A DNA stretch of 64,000 nucleotides from Fulvivirga sp. M361 (lineage in GTDB: Bacteria; Bacteroidota; Bacteroidia; Cytophagales; Cyclobacteriaceae), in assembly GCF_007097395.1 (NCBI RefSeq), contig NZ_VKDC01000033.1, forward strand, positions 1-64,000, given 5' to 3'. The position numbers and the translations under genes are program-made. Under the pieces are notes generated by a model, which worked only from the letters and a program-made list of their open reading frames with translations, made no database searches and had not been told where the DNA came from. Every line of letters starts with the position of its first letter. The first letter of the stretch is position 1. This document shows positions 16,378-24,824 of this stretch, piece by piece.

Positions 16378-17991
16378 ATGATGGAGACCGACAACAATAT
16401 CACTGAAACCGCCTCGTCTCTCAGAATAACTGCTGAGGTGCCTGAGGCCTATGCTCAAGTACTCACCCCTGAAGCACTGGCTTTTCTGGAAGTGTTACAT
16501 ATGAATTTCGATACGGAAAGAAAACAACGTCTGTCAGCGCGTGAACACCGGCAACTGGAACTCGATAGCGGTAAAATGCCTGGCTTCAGACCAGAAACCA
16601 AGGCCATTCGGGACGGGAACTGGACAGTAGCTCCTATCCCCGAAGATATTTTAGACCGGCGGGTAGAGATCACCGGACCTGTGGAGCGTAAAATGATCAT
16701 CAACGCGCTGAATTCAGGTGCGAAGGTATTTATGGCCGATTTTGAAGACAGCAACACCCCCAACTGGGAAAATACGATCCAGGGACAAATTAATCTGAGT
16801 GATGCCATTGCAGGCACAATAGCTTATACTCACCCTGCTTCAGGAAAAGAATATACTCTGAACCCGGAGACGGCCGTACTCTTTGTACGACCACGTGGCT
16901 GGCACCTGGAAGAAAAACACATCCTGGTGGATGGTGAACCTATGAGTGGAAGCCTGGTAGATTTTGGCCTGTATTTTTTCCATAACGCCGCTAAACTTCT
17001 GCAAAAAGGCAGTGGCCCTTACTTCTATTTACCCAAAATGGAATGCTATGAGGAAGCACGCCTGTGGAATGATGTCTTTAAGTTTTCGCAAGATTACCTG
17101 GGCATCCCTCAAGGCAGCATTAAAGCAACGGTACTGATAGAAACGATACTGGCCAGCTTTGAGCTACACGAAATCCTATATGAGTTGAAAGAGCACAGCG
17201 CCGGGCTGAATTGTGGACGTTGGGATTACATTTTCTCTTTCATTAAAAAATTCCGCAATAAGGAAGGTTATGTGATGCCGGACAGGGCACAGATCAGTAT
17301 GGAAGTGCCTTTTATGAAGGCTTACTCACTGGCCGTGATCAAAGCCTGCCATAAAAGAGGGGTCCACGCCATGGGAGGTATGGCAGCTCAGATCCCGATC
17401 AAATCTGACCCTGAAGCGAATAAGGCTGCACTTGAAAAAGTAAGGAAGGATAAAATGAGAGAAGTCCGTATGGGCCATGACGGCACCTGGGTAGCACATC
17501 CCGGTTTGGTGAAATTAGCCAAAGACACTTTTGACAACTGGATGCCCACGAAAAATCAGATCCATATCAAAAGGAACGATATCTACATTTCAGAAGAGGA
17601 CTTAGTGGCAAAACCCATTGGGACCATCACCGAAAAAGGACTGAGAACGAACATTAATGTAGGTATCCTGTACATAGAAAGCTGGCTGAGAGGCAATGGC
17701 GCAGCGGCATTGTATCACCTGATGGAAGATGCCGCCACGGCAGAGATCTCGCGCACACAGGTATGGCAATGGATCAATAGTAAAGCACACCTGGAAGATG
17801 GCAGGCTGATCGATAATGCCCTTTATCAAGAGCTAAAAGCCGAAGAATTAGAGAAGATAAAAGAATATATAGGAGCTGAGAATTATAAGAACGGACAATT
17901 CGGCAAAGCCATAGCCTTGTTTGATCAACTGGTACTCTCAGAAAACTTTGAAGAATTTTTAACACTTAATGCGTATCAAATAATCCACTAA
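16378..17991 (+). CDS. aceB: Malate synthase A
   Basis: A 537-residue enzyme condensing acetyl-CoA with glyoxylate to form malate, the second step of the glyoxylate shunt. Family signatures are clear: [19 protein letters not shown] at about residues 119-137, [26 protein letters not shown] and [12 protein letters not shown]. The length is that of the malate synthase A class (about 530 residues), not the 720-residue G class. The start could be either of two adjacent ATG codons (16378 or 16381). The gene is followed after four bases by aceA, so both form an operon under the divergent RamB-like regulator. Confidence 0.95.
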   Translation: MMETDNNITETASSLRITAEVPEAYAQVLTPEALAFLEVLHMNFDTERKQRLSAREHRQLELDSGKMPGFRPETKAIRDGNWTVAPIPEDILDRRVEITGPVERKMIINALNSGAKVFMADFEDSNTPNWENTIQGQINLSDAIAGTIAYTHPASGKEYTLNPETAVLFVRPRGWHLEEKHILVDGEPMSGSLVDFGLYFFHNAAKLLQKGSGPYFYLPKMECYEEARLWNDVFKFSQDYLGIPQGSIKATVLIETILASFELHEILYELKEHSAGLNCGRWDYIFSFIKKFRNKEGYVMPDRAQISMEVPFMKAYSLAVIKACHKRGVHAMGGMAAQIPIKSDPEANKAALEKVRKDKMREVRMGHDGTWVAHPGLVKLAKDTFDNWMPTKNQIHIKRNDIYISEEDLVAKPIGTITEKGLRTNINVGILYIESWLRGNGAAALYHLMEDAATAEISRTQVWQWINSKAHLEDGRLIDNALYQELKAEELEKIKEYIGAENYKNGQFGKAIALFDQLVLSENFEEFLTLNAYQIIH

Positions 17992-17995
17992 TATC

Positions 17996-19276
17996 ATGAG
18001 TAAAGCAGATCAAATCGAAAAGTTGTATAACGATTGGATGACTAATCCTCGTTGGAAAAACGTAAAACGCCCTTATGTTCCTGAAGAAGTGGTAAAATTA
18101 CGTGGCACAGTCACCGTAGAACATACCCTGGCACGTCTGGGAGCTGAAAAACTATGGAAAAAGCTTAATGCCCAGGATTTTGTGGCCGGGCTCGGAGCTC
18201 TGACCGGAAACCAGGCCATCCAGGAAGTAACTGCCGGACTGGAAGCTATTTATCTTAGTGGATGGCAGGTAGCAGCTGATGCCAACCTAGCGGGACAAAT
18301 GTATCCTGATCAGTCCCTCTATCCTGCCGACTCTGTACCTAACGTGGTCAAAAAGATCAACAACGCGCTCATGCGCAGAGACCAGATCCAAAGTGTAAGC
18401 GGGGAAACCGATATCGACTGGATGGTGCCCATCGTTGCGGATGCTGAAGCCGGTTTTGGAGGTAATCTTAATGCTTTCGAACTGATGAAAGGTATGATAG
18501 AGGCAGGAGCTGCAGGCGTACATTATGAAGATCAGCTTTCTTCTGCCAAAAAGTGCGGTCACCTGGGGGGTAAAGTACTGGTACCCACCCAAGAGGCCAT
18601 TAATAAATTGGTAGCAGCTCGTCTGGCGGCTGATGTAATGGATGTCCCTACACTGCTGGTGGCCCGTACGGATGCTGAAGCTGCTAACCTGATCACTTCT
18701 GACATTGATGAAAGGGACCACAAATTTATTACAGGCAAACGCACTGCGGAAGGGTTCTACCATGTGAATAACGGGTTAGCGCAAGGCATTGACAGGGGGT
18801 TAAGCTATGCCCCGTATTCAGACCTGCTTTGGATGGAAACCTCAAACCCTGACCTGGGACTGGCCAGAGAGTTTGCACAGGGTATCAAAGAAAAGTATCC
18901 TGATCAAATGCTGGCGTATAACTGCTCGCCTTCTTTTAACTGGGCAGCCAAGTTATCCGTAAGTGAAATGGAAACGTTCAGAGAGAATTTAGCAGAAATG
19001 GGGTATAAATTCCAGTTCATTACCCTGGCAGGATTTCATGCATTGAACACTTCTATGTTTGAACTGTCGCTGGACTACAAAAATCGTGGAATGGCCGGAT
19101 ACAGTGCGCTCCAGGAAAGGGAGTTCGCGCTTCAGGACAAAGGATTCAAAGCAGTGAAACATCAGGCATTTGTAGGAACGCAGTATTTCGATACAGTGCA
19201 GAACATCGTACAGCAGGGAAGTTCAAGCACCACAGCGATGAGTGGAAGCACGGAAGAAGCACAGTTTGTGAAATAA
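17996..19276 (+). CDS. aceA: Isocitrate lyase
   Basis: A 426-residue enzyme that splits isocitrate into glyoxylate and succinate, the first step of the glyoxylate shunt. The catalytic loop KKCGHLGGK contains Cys187, and [17 protein letters not shown] and [17 protein letters not shown] are family motifs for metal and substrate binding. The length matches the bacterial class of about 430 residues. It is translationally adjacent to aceB (four-base gap). A terminator-like hairpin lies about 45 bases downstream. With acs and the acetate symporter nearby, the pair lets the cell grow on acetate. Confidence 0.96.
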   Translation: MSKADQIEKLYNDWMTNPRWKNVKRPYVPEEVVKLRGTVTVEHTLARLGAEKLWKKLNAQDFVAGLGALTGNQAIQEVTAGLEAIYLSGWQVAADANLAGQMYPDQSLYPADSVPNVVKKINNALMRRDQIQSVSGETDIDWMVPIVADAEAGFGGNLNAFELMKGMIEAGAAGVHYEDQLSSAKKCGHLGGKVLVPTQEAINKLVAARLAADVMDVPTLLVARTDAEAANLITSDIDERDHKFITGKRTAEGFYHVNNGLAQGIDRGLSYAPYSDLLWMETSNPDLGLAREFAQGIKEKYPDQMLAYNCSPSFNWAAKLSVSEMETFRENLAEMGYKFQFITLAGFHALNTSMFELSLDYKNRGMAGYSALQEREFALQDKGFKAVKHQAFVGTQYFDTVQNIVQQGSSSTTAMSGSTEEAQFVK

Positions 19277-19318
19277 ACAAAGTAACCCCCTTGACGATTT
19301 CACCCATCTGATCTTCGG

Positions 19319-19356
19319 AACAGAGAGCACAGCAAATGACTGTGTTCTTTGTTTTT
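19319..19356 (+). terminator. Probable Rho-independent terminator of aceBA
   Basis: AACAGAGAGCACAG at 19319-19332 and CTGTGTTCTTTGTT at 19340-19353 form a 14-bp stem with two G-U pairs and a 7-base loop, followed by further T residues. It sits between aceA and a same-strand lipoprotein gene. Confidence 0.6.
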
Positions 19357-19439
19357 ATCATTATTCATATCTTTTCATTCCCTTAACTAAATATTACTTT
19401 TACTTAAAAAGTTTTAACTGATGGAAATGATCGACATAA

Positions 19440-19922
19440 ATGAATAGACCCATGCTCTTCCTTAATTTCATACTCTTACTTGTTTTTTCGTGTTCAGATG
19501 ATAATAGTAATGACTCAGGCGATGACAGGCAGGATAGAAAACAGCATGCGGATATCACTGCCGTCAGAGCTTCTGGTAGTAACGGTAGCTATACCTTCTC
19601 TGTAACGCTGTCTAGTCCTGATACTGGCTGCGATCAATATGCCGACTGGTGGGAGGTACTTTCAGAAGATGGCAAGCTGGTCTATCGACGTATCCTGGCA
19701 CACAGCCATGTCAATGAACAGCCTTTTGCCCGATCAGGAGGTCCGGTAGGTATTGATGAAAATCAAACGGTTTGGATAAGAGGGCATATGAATACTACGG
19801 GGTACGGAGGACAGGCTTTTAAAGGAAGTGTTGCCACTGGTTTTGAAGCCGCTGAACTGCCCGATCCATTTGCCACAGGTGTAGACAGCCAATCACCATT
19901 GCCCGGGAACTGTGCATTTTAA
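19440..19922 (+). CDS. Hypothetical lipoprotein
   Basis: A 160-residue protein with a lipoprotein signal peptide (FLNFILLLVFSCSDDN, lipobox Cys at residue 18), so it is probably anchored in the outer membrane. The mature part begins with a Ser/Asn/Asp-rich linker and continues as a beta-rich domain with two cysteines, one in SPDTGCDQYADWWEV and one at the C-terminus (LPGNCAF). I recognise no family. It overlaps the 3' end of the convergent exonuclease gene by four bases. No link to acetate metabolism is visible beyond position. Confidence 0.65.
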   Translation: MNRPMLFLNFILLLVFSCSDDNSNDSGDDRQDRKQHADITAVRASGSNGSYTFSVTLSSPDTGCDQYADWWEVLSEDGKLVYRRILAHSHVNEQPFARSGGPVGIDENQTVWIRGHMNTTGYGGQAFKGSVATGFEAAELPDPFATGVDSQSPLPGNCAF

Positions 19923-20605
19923 ATGGTCAGTTTATCCAGTCTGTCTATCCCCCTTTTTCTTAACCTGTAGAGTAACCTCATCAATAACAAAGCGGTAGAA
20001 TAAGCGTCGCCCAGCGCTGAGTGACGCTCAAGAGGAGTCACCTGAAAACGCTCCATAAGCGCATCTAAGGTATAATCCTTTCGATTGACATTACTCCGAT
20101 CAAAGCGGGAATGTTCTAACCGGATGGCTAGTTGTGCGGTATCCAATTTAGGATTAGCTAAAGACAATCCTTTGTAGTATTTATCTAAAACAGCATTGAC
20201 CATTGCTACATCGAAATCTATGTGATGCGCCACTAATACTGCCCCTTTAATGTATTCTAAAAAGGTTTCGATCAACTGTTCCGGTGTCATCCCTTTGTCA
20301 CTCTGCCTCTTCGTGATACCGTGTATTTCCACATTTTCCGGGCGTGAACTTTCTTCCCATGACACATAACAATCCAGGGCAGTTTCAATATTGATCTGAT
20401 GGCTTGTACAACTAACGGCACCAAGTGAAAGTAAGCGTGCCTCTTTCACGTTGAGTGAGGTAGTTTCAGTATCAAACACCACAAACCGTAGCCCCTCAAG
20501 CGAAGCAGATCTTTTGACCTGATCACATGAACTCAGATATTCCAGGGCAAACCCGGGAAGGTCTTTTTGCCGATCACCTTGAAACCACCCGGACAAAAAT
20601 CCCAT
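19919..20605 (-). CDS. DnaQ-like 3'-5' exonuclease
   Basis: A 228-residue DEDD-superfamily exonuclease. ExoI is VVFDTETTSLNVKEARLLSL (Asp-Glu), ExoII is VLVAHHIDFDVAM, and ExoIII is HSALGDAYSTALLL, where a His and an Asp stand at the expected DEDDh positions. The start overlaps the DUF294 gene stop by one base. DUF294 plus DnaQ-like genes travel with acetate permease/acs loci in several proteobacteria, and the same pair here closes the acetate operon. Why an exonuclease belongs to this pathway is not known; turnover of a nucleotide signal or RNA is speculation. Confidence 0.85.
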   Translation of the reverse strand: MGFLSGWFQGDRQKDLPGFALEYLSSCDQVKRSASLEGLRFVVFDTETTSLNVKEARLLSLGAVSCTSHQINIETALDCYVSWEESSRPENVEIHGITKRQSDKGMTPEQLIETFLEYIKGAVLVAHHIDFDVAMVNAVLDKYYKGLSLANPKLDTAQLAIRLEHSRFDRSNVNRKDYTLDALMERFQVTPLERHSALGDAYSTALLLMRLLYRLRKRGIDRLDKLTI

Positions 20606-22512
20606 TATTGAAAATACCCTAGTTGATAGCGTAGACTCAGCATTTTCTGAAGTTGATTAATGGGTTCAAACGTATTGCGGAGGATCTGTCTCTCCAGCTT
20701 ACTCAATGCGCTGATCGTAATAAACCGACCTGAATCCTGGTGCTTGAAGCCATTCAATGCACGAATTTGCATCAGGTATTCATAAGACTCAGCTGCTTGT
20801 GTATAAAGCTCACTACGTTTAGGTTCTTTTTCCGCTAATGCCAGGTAACGTTTTACGGTATTCATTTCGTCCAGCAAACCAACATCCAGGGCCAGGACCC
20901 TCGCTATATCTACCAAAGGCATCATGGCCCTGGCTTTTATATCAAACTCATCCTGGTGTTCGCCGGATCGTTCCACCATAAAGTTTTTGAAAAAAGTAAG
21001 TGGAGCCGGATTTTTCAATGCATTACTCGCCAGGAAGTTCAGGAAAATCCGTTCACTATTGATTTCTTTGGCCAAATGGGTTTTCAGCTCCCCAATGAGG
21101 TCAGAAGAACCGTATACTTTCCGGTAATCAAAAAAAATAGTGGACAGCATGAGTGATTTTTCCTGTGGTTGACTTATCCAACCGGTAAAGTATTTTTTCC
21201 ATGCTGACAAAGGCTGACACCATTCTTCATTACCCGCCATCATATCCGCCGGGCAACGCTCAAAACCCGTATCCTCCAGTATTTGATTCACACGGGCAGC
21301 TAATTGCAGGAAATAGTCTTTTACCTCACTAAGCTTATTCTCAGCTACATCTTCAAAAACAATGGCATTATCCTGATCGGTACGTATTAACTGTTCTGAA
21401 CGGCCTTCACTCCCTAAACTGATCCAGCTAAAATCTACGGGAGGACTACCTAAAGCAGGCACAAGCTCCTGCAGCGCGAGCGTAATGGCTTTATTGATCA
21501 AAGTATCATTGATGTGCGTGATCAATGAGGAAGTAAGCCTAACGGAAACATGCTGTTCCAAATAAAATTTAACCAGTACATCTGCATCACCTCGTAATCG
21601 CACCAGGTCATTGACAGAGGGTGCGCGCTCCAAAGCATAAATAAGCGCCATGGGATGGTTTTGGTGAGCGGCCATTAAATCGCGTTCACTTAACATTCCC
21701 ACTGGCCTGCCTTCTTCTTCCAGGCAGATATGACGTATCTTATGCCTGAGCATTTCCAATAAGTACCTGGAAAGTGGCTGGCCCAGCGGCATTTTGATCA
21801 AACCTGCAGACATGATTTCATTTACGGGTGATGTAATATCAACCTTCCCGGTCCCTACCTTCTTTCTAAAGTCAGTATCGGTAACAATACCGATGGCCTG
21901 ATCACTTGCATCGCAAAGTATAACGGACCCCACACGCTCCGTTTCCATCTTCAGCGCTATACTACGTATGGTTTCCGTAGTGTAAGCCCAAACCAAAGAA
22001 CGCGATGGCTTATCTACCGCACGGTTCCAGTTTAACAATGCGCCAGGGTCCTGTACCGGAAGGGGATTGGTTTTCTTCTTCAAGAGAACGGCCTGACCGC
22101 CGGCCAACCCTGCTGCAAAGAACATGGCAATTTTACCATTTCCTTCCAGCATGGATTGAAAAAGTGCGATCGGAATGCCATACACCAGGCTTTCTTCTTC
22201 ACACCTTGCTTGAAAAACATAGGGTTTACCGCTAAGCATGGCCCTCACACCAAAAAGGTCCCCTTCATCACATGTATCTACCAGTACGGCGACACCTGCT
22301 TCCAGCCTTTCCAGATGCACCAGACCTTCCCGTATTACATAAAGATAGCCCGACTTCTCCTCCCCCTGCTGAAAGACAAAATCGCCCGGGCCAAAGTACC
22401 GGACGATTGCCTGTTCGGACAACTGGCTTAACATATTCTCTTCCAGGTAAGAGAAGGGTGGATATTTCTTTAGAAAATCCGCAATTCTTGATCCTATGAG
22501 ATTGGCAGCCAC
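20605..22512 (-). CDS. cNMP-binding/CBS/DUF294 nucleotidyltransferase-like protein
   Basis: A 635-residue cytoplasmic signalling protein. Residues about 20-130 are a cyclic-nucleotide-binding domain (FGPGDFVFQQGEEKSGYLYV). Two CBS motifs follow at about 175-290 (GSVILCDASDQAIGIVTDTD; HICLEEEGRPVGMLSERDL). A DUF294 nucleotidyltransferase-like domain covers about 345-480 (SLGSEGRSEQLIRTDQDNA), and a helical C-terminal domain completes the fold. The GSEGR...DQDNA arrangement keeps the Gly-Ser and acidic residues of a nucleotidyltransferase, so catalysis is plausible. It lies 29 bp behind acs and overlaps the exonuclease. Relatives next to acetate permease genes suggest a regulatory role in acetate metabolism; the substrate is unknown. 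Confidence 0.88.
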   Translation of the reverse strand: MAANLIGSRIADFLKKYPPFSYLEENMLSQLSEQAIVRYFGPGDFVFQQGEEKSGYLYVIREGLVHLERLEAGVAVLVDTCDEGDLFGVRAMLSGKPYVFQARCEEESLVYGIPIALFQSMLEGNGKIAMFFAAGLAGGQAVLLKKKTNPLPVQDPGALLNWNRAVDKPSRSLVWAYTTETIRSIALKMETERVGSVILCDASDQAIGIVTDTDFRKKVGTGKVDITSPVNEIMSAGLIKMPLGQPLSRYLLEMLRHKIRHICLEEEGRPVGMLSERDLMAAHQNHPMALIYALERAPSVNDLVRLRGDADVLVKFYLEQHVSVRLTSSLITHINDTLINKAITLALQELVPALGSPPVDFSWISLGSEGRSEQLIRTDQDNAIVFEDVAENKLSEVKDYFLQLAARVNQILEDTGFERCPADMMAGNEEWCQPLSAWKKYFTGWISQPQEKSLMLSTIFFDYRKVYGSSDLIGELKTHLAKEINSERIFLNFLASNALKNPAPLTFFKNFMVERSGEHQDEFDIKARAMMPLVDIARVLALDVGLLDEMNTVKRYLALAEKEPKRSELYTQAAESYEYLMQIRALNGFKHQDSGRFITISALSKLERQILRNTFEPINQLQKMLSLRYQLGYFQ

Positions 22513-22541
22513 TTTACACTGGTTATGCGTTTATTTCAAAG

Positions 22542-24437
22542 CTATTTAGCCCCTTCCATGATCTCCTCCACTATTTCCGGGTTTAGCAAAGTGGAGGTAT
22601 CTCCCATATTGCTTACTTCTTTCGTAGCTATTTTTCGTAATATTCTACGCATTATCTTCCCGGAACGGGTTTTAGGTAAGCCGGAAACGATCTGTATTTT
22701 ATCCGGTTTGGCTATAGGCCCGATGATCTTGGTAACGGACTGCCGGATCTCCGAGGTAAGGTTCTCTTCAGAGCGGCCTTCCATATCACAGATCACATAG
22801 GCATAAATACCCTGTCCTTTAATATCATGAGGGTATCCGACAACGGCTGATTCCACCACTTTAGGGTGCTCATTAATGGCATTTTCAACTTCAGCCGTAC
22901 CCATTCTATGCCCTGAAACATTGATCACATCATCTACTCTACCCAATATCCTGTAGTAACCATCTTCATCACGTTTCACTCCATCACCGGTAAAATAATA
23001 TCCCTTAAACGATGAAAAATAGGTCTGTTGACATCGTTTGTGGTCGCCATAGGTAGTCCGGATCATAGCCGGCCATGGATACTTGATACAAAGATTACCT
23101 TCCACACTATTGCCGGTAAGCTCTTTCCCATCATTGTCCAGAATTGCCAATTGAATGCCTGGCAGTGGCAATGTAGCATAGGAAGGTTTAGTGGGTGTAA
23201 CACCCGCTATTGGCGAGATCATCATGCCTCCCGTTTCTGTCTGCCACCAGGTATCCACAATGGGGCACTTCCCTTTTCCAACGTGATCATGATACCAGTG
23301 CCACGCTTCCTCGTTGATAGGTTCTCCCACCGAACCGATCACTTTTAACGTATCCAGTTTATAGGGTCCAATAGGTTCGGTACCATACGCCTGCAACGCT
23401 CTGATAGCCGTAGGTGCGGTGTAGAACTGGTTTACTTTATGTTTATCACAGATCGCCCAGAAACGTCCCGGATCAGGATAAGTCGGTACCCCTTCAAACA
23501 TTACGGTAGTGGCTCCGGCCAGTAATGGTCCGTAAACAATATAGCTATGTCCTGTAATCCAGCCTATATCGGCACTACACCAGTATACGTCTCCTTGTGA
23601 GTATTGAAATACGTTTTGAAAAGTGTAGTTGGTATATACCATGTATCCTCCACAGGTATGCACCACGCCCTTTGGCTGTCCTGTAGAACCGGATGTATAT
23701 AAAATGAAGAGCATGTCTTCCGAATCCATAATCTCGGCTTTATTTTCCGTACTAACACCCTCAATGGCTTCATGCCACCAGATATCACGCCCTTCCTGCA
23801 TTGTTACGTCCAGCCCTGTTCGTTTTAGGACAATGGTCTTTTCAATCGTCGTAGTTTTTTCCAGGGCCTCATCCACTACTGCTTTAACGGGTATCTTTTT
23901 AGTTCCCCGGAAATTGCCATCGGCCGTAAGCACCATTTTTGCTTCACAGTCATTGATCCGGTCTGCCAGGGAGGTAGCGGAAAATCCTGCAAACACTACC
24001 GAGTGTACCGCTCCAATGCGGGCACAGGCCAACATAGCGACTGCGGCTTCAGGCACCATTGGCATATAGATGATCACTCGATCTCCTTTTTGAATGCCTT
24101 GTGCTTTCATGGTATTGGCAAACTGGCATACCATCTTATGCAATTCACTGTAAGTGATTGTTCTGGACGCTTCTTCAGGGTCGTTGGGTTCCCAGATAAT
24201 GGCCGGTTTATCCCCCATGATAAACAGATGCCGTTCCAGGATATTTTCAGTGATATTTAATTTCGCGTTGGTAAACCACTTTACGTCGGGGTCATCAAAA
24301 TTCCACTCCACGACTTTATCCCATCGCTTCTGCCAAAAAAAGGAATCGGCTACTCTGGACCAAAAAAGATCAGGGTTTTGAACACTCTTTGCGTATTCAT
24401 GTATGTACCCGCTGAGGGTTTGGATCTTGTTACTCAT
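22542..24437 (-). CDS. acs: Acetyl-coenzyme A synthetase (AMP-forming)
   Basis: A 631-residue enzyme converting acetate, ATP and CoA into acetyl-CoA via acetyl-AMP. Core motifs are present: LYTSGSTGQPKGVVHT (P-loop, about residues 250-265), DTWWQTETGGMM, YFTGDGVKRDEDGYY and GRVDDVINVSGHR. The C-terminal TRSGKIMRRILR contains the lysine that is acetylated in other Acs enzymes to switch activity off. The gene sits in the acetate operon behind the kinase and response regulator, 12 bp from the latter. Acs supplies the acetyl-CoA used by malate synthase, linking it to the aceBA operon on the other strand. Confidence 0.96.
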   Translation of the reverse strand: MSNKIQTLSGYIHEYAKSVQNPDLFWSRVADSFFWQKRWDKVVEWNFDDPDVKWFTNAKLNITENILERHLFIMGDKPAIIWEPNDPEEASRTITYSELHKMVCQFANTMKAQGIQKGDRVIIYMPMVPEAAVAMLACARIGAVHSVVFAGFSATSLADRINDCEAKMVLTADGNFRGTKKIPVKAVVDEALEKTTTIEKTIVLKRTGLDVTMQEGRDIWWHEAIEGVSTENKAEIMDSEDMLFILYTSGSTGQPKGVVHTCGGYMVYTNYTFQNVFQYSQGDVYWCSADIGWITGHSYIVYGPLLAGATTVMFEGVPTYPDPGRFWAICDKHKVNQFYTAPTAIRALQAYGTEPIGPYKLDTLKVIGSVGEPINEEAWHWYHDHVGKGKCPIVDTWWQTETGGMMISPIAGVTPTKPSYATLPLPGIQLAILDNDGKELTGNSVEGNLCIKYPWPAMIRTTYGDHKRCQQTYFSSFKGYYFTGDGVKRDEDGYYRILGRVDDVINVSGHRMGTAEVENAINEHPKVVESAVVGYPHDIKGQGIYAYVICDMEGRSEENLTSEIRQSVTKIIGPIAKPDKIQIVSGLPKTRSGKIMRRILRKIATKEVSNMGDTSTLLNPEIVEEIMEGAK

Positions 24438-24449
24438 AATAGTATAGTA

Positions 24450-24821
24450 TTAAGGTTTTGAGACTGTTAATTCATTTATTTTATTCACTAAATTTTTTGT
24501 AGAAAATGGTTTGGTCATATAGAAATCAGCACCTACTTCATACCCCTTGGCAATATCACTTTCCTTTCCTTTGGCAGATAAGAAAATAACCTTAGCTACC
24601 GGGGTTATCTTTTGCTGTTTTATATACTCGCATACCTCATAGCCGTCCACGTGCGGCATCATTATATCCAGGATTACAATATCAGGACGTTCGCGATCCA
24701 CTGCTTTGATAGCTTCCGCCCCATTTCGGGCAATAAATACTTCATAGCCGTTTTTTTTCATTAAAAATTCCAATGACATGATAATATTAGGTTCATCATC
24801 TACGATCAGTACTTTTTTCAT
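24450..24821 (-). CDS. Single-domain response regulator (CheY-like)
   Basis: A 123-residue receiver domain without any output domain. The acidic pocket (VDDEP, residues 8-9), the phosphoacceptor Asp52 in VILDIMMP, a Ser in FLSAKG, and the conserved Lys in YMTKPF are all present. It starts three bases after the sensor kinase gene and lies just before acs. The usual partner of CrbS-type kinases, CrbR, is a LuxR-type regulator that activates acs; the protein here lacks that domain, so it must pass the signal to another protein or act by interaction. Confidence 0.9.
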   Translation of the reverse strand: MKKVLIVDDEPNIIMSLEFLMKKNGYEVFIARNGAEAIKAVDRERPDIVILDIMMPHVDGYEVCEYIKQQKITPVAKVIFLSAKGKESDIAKGYEVGADFYMTKPFSTKNLVNKINELTVSKP

Positions 24822-24824
24822 AGG

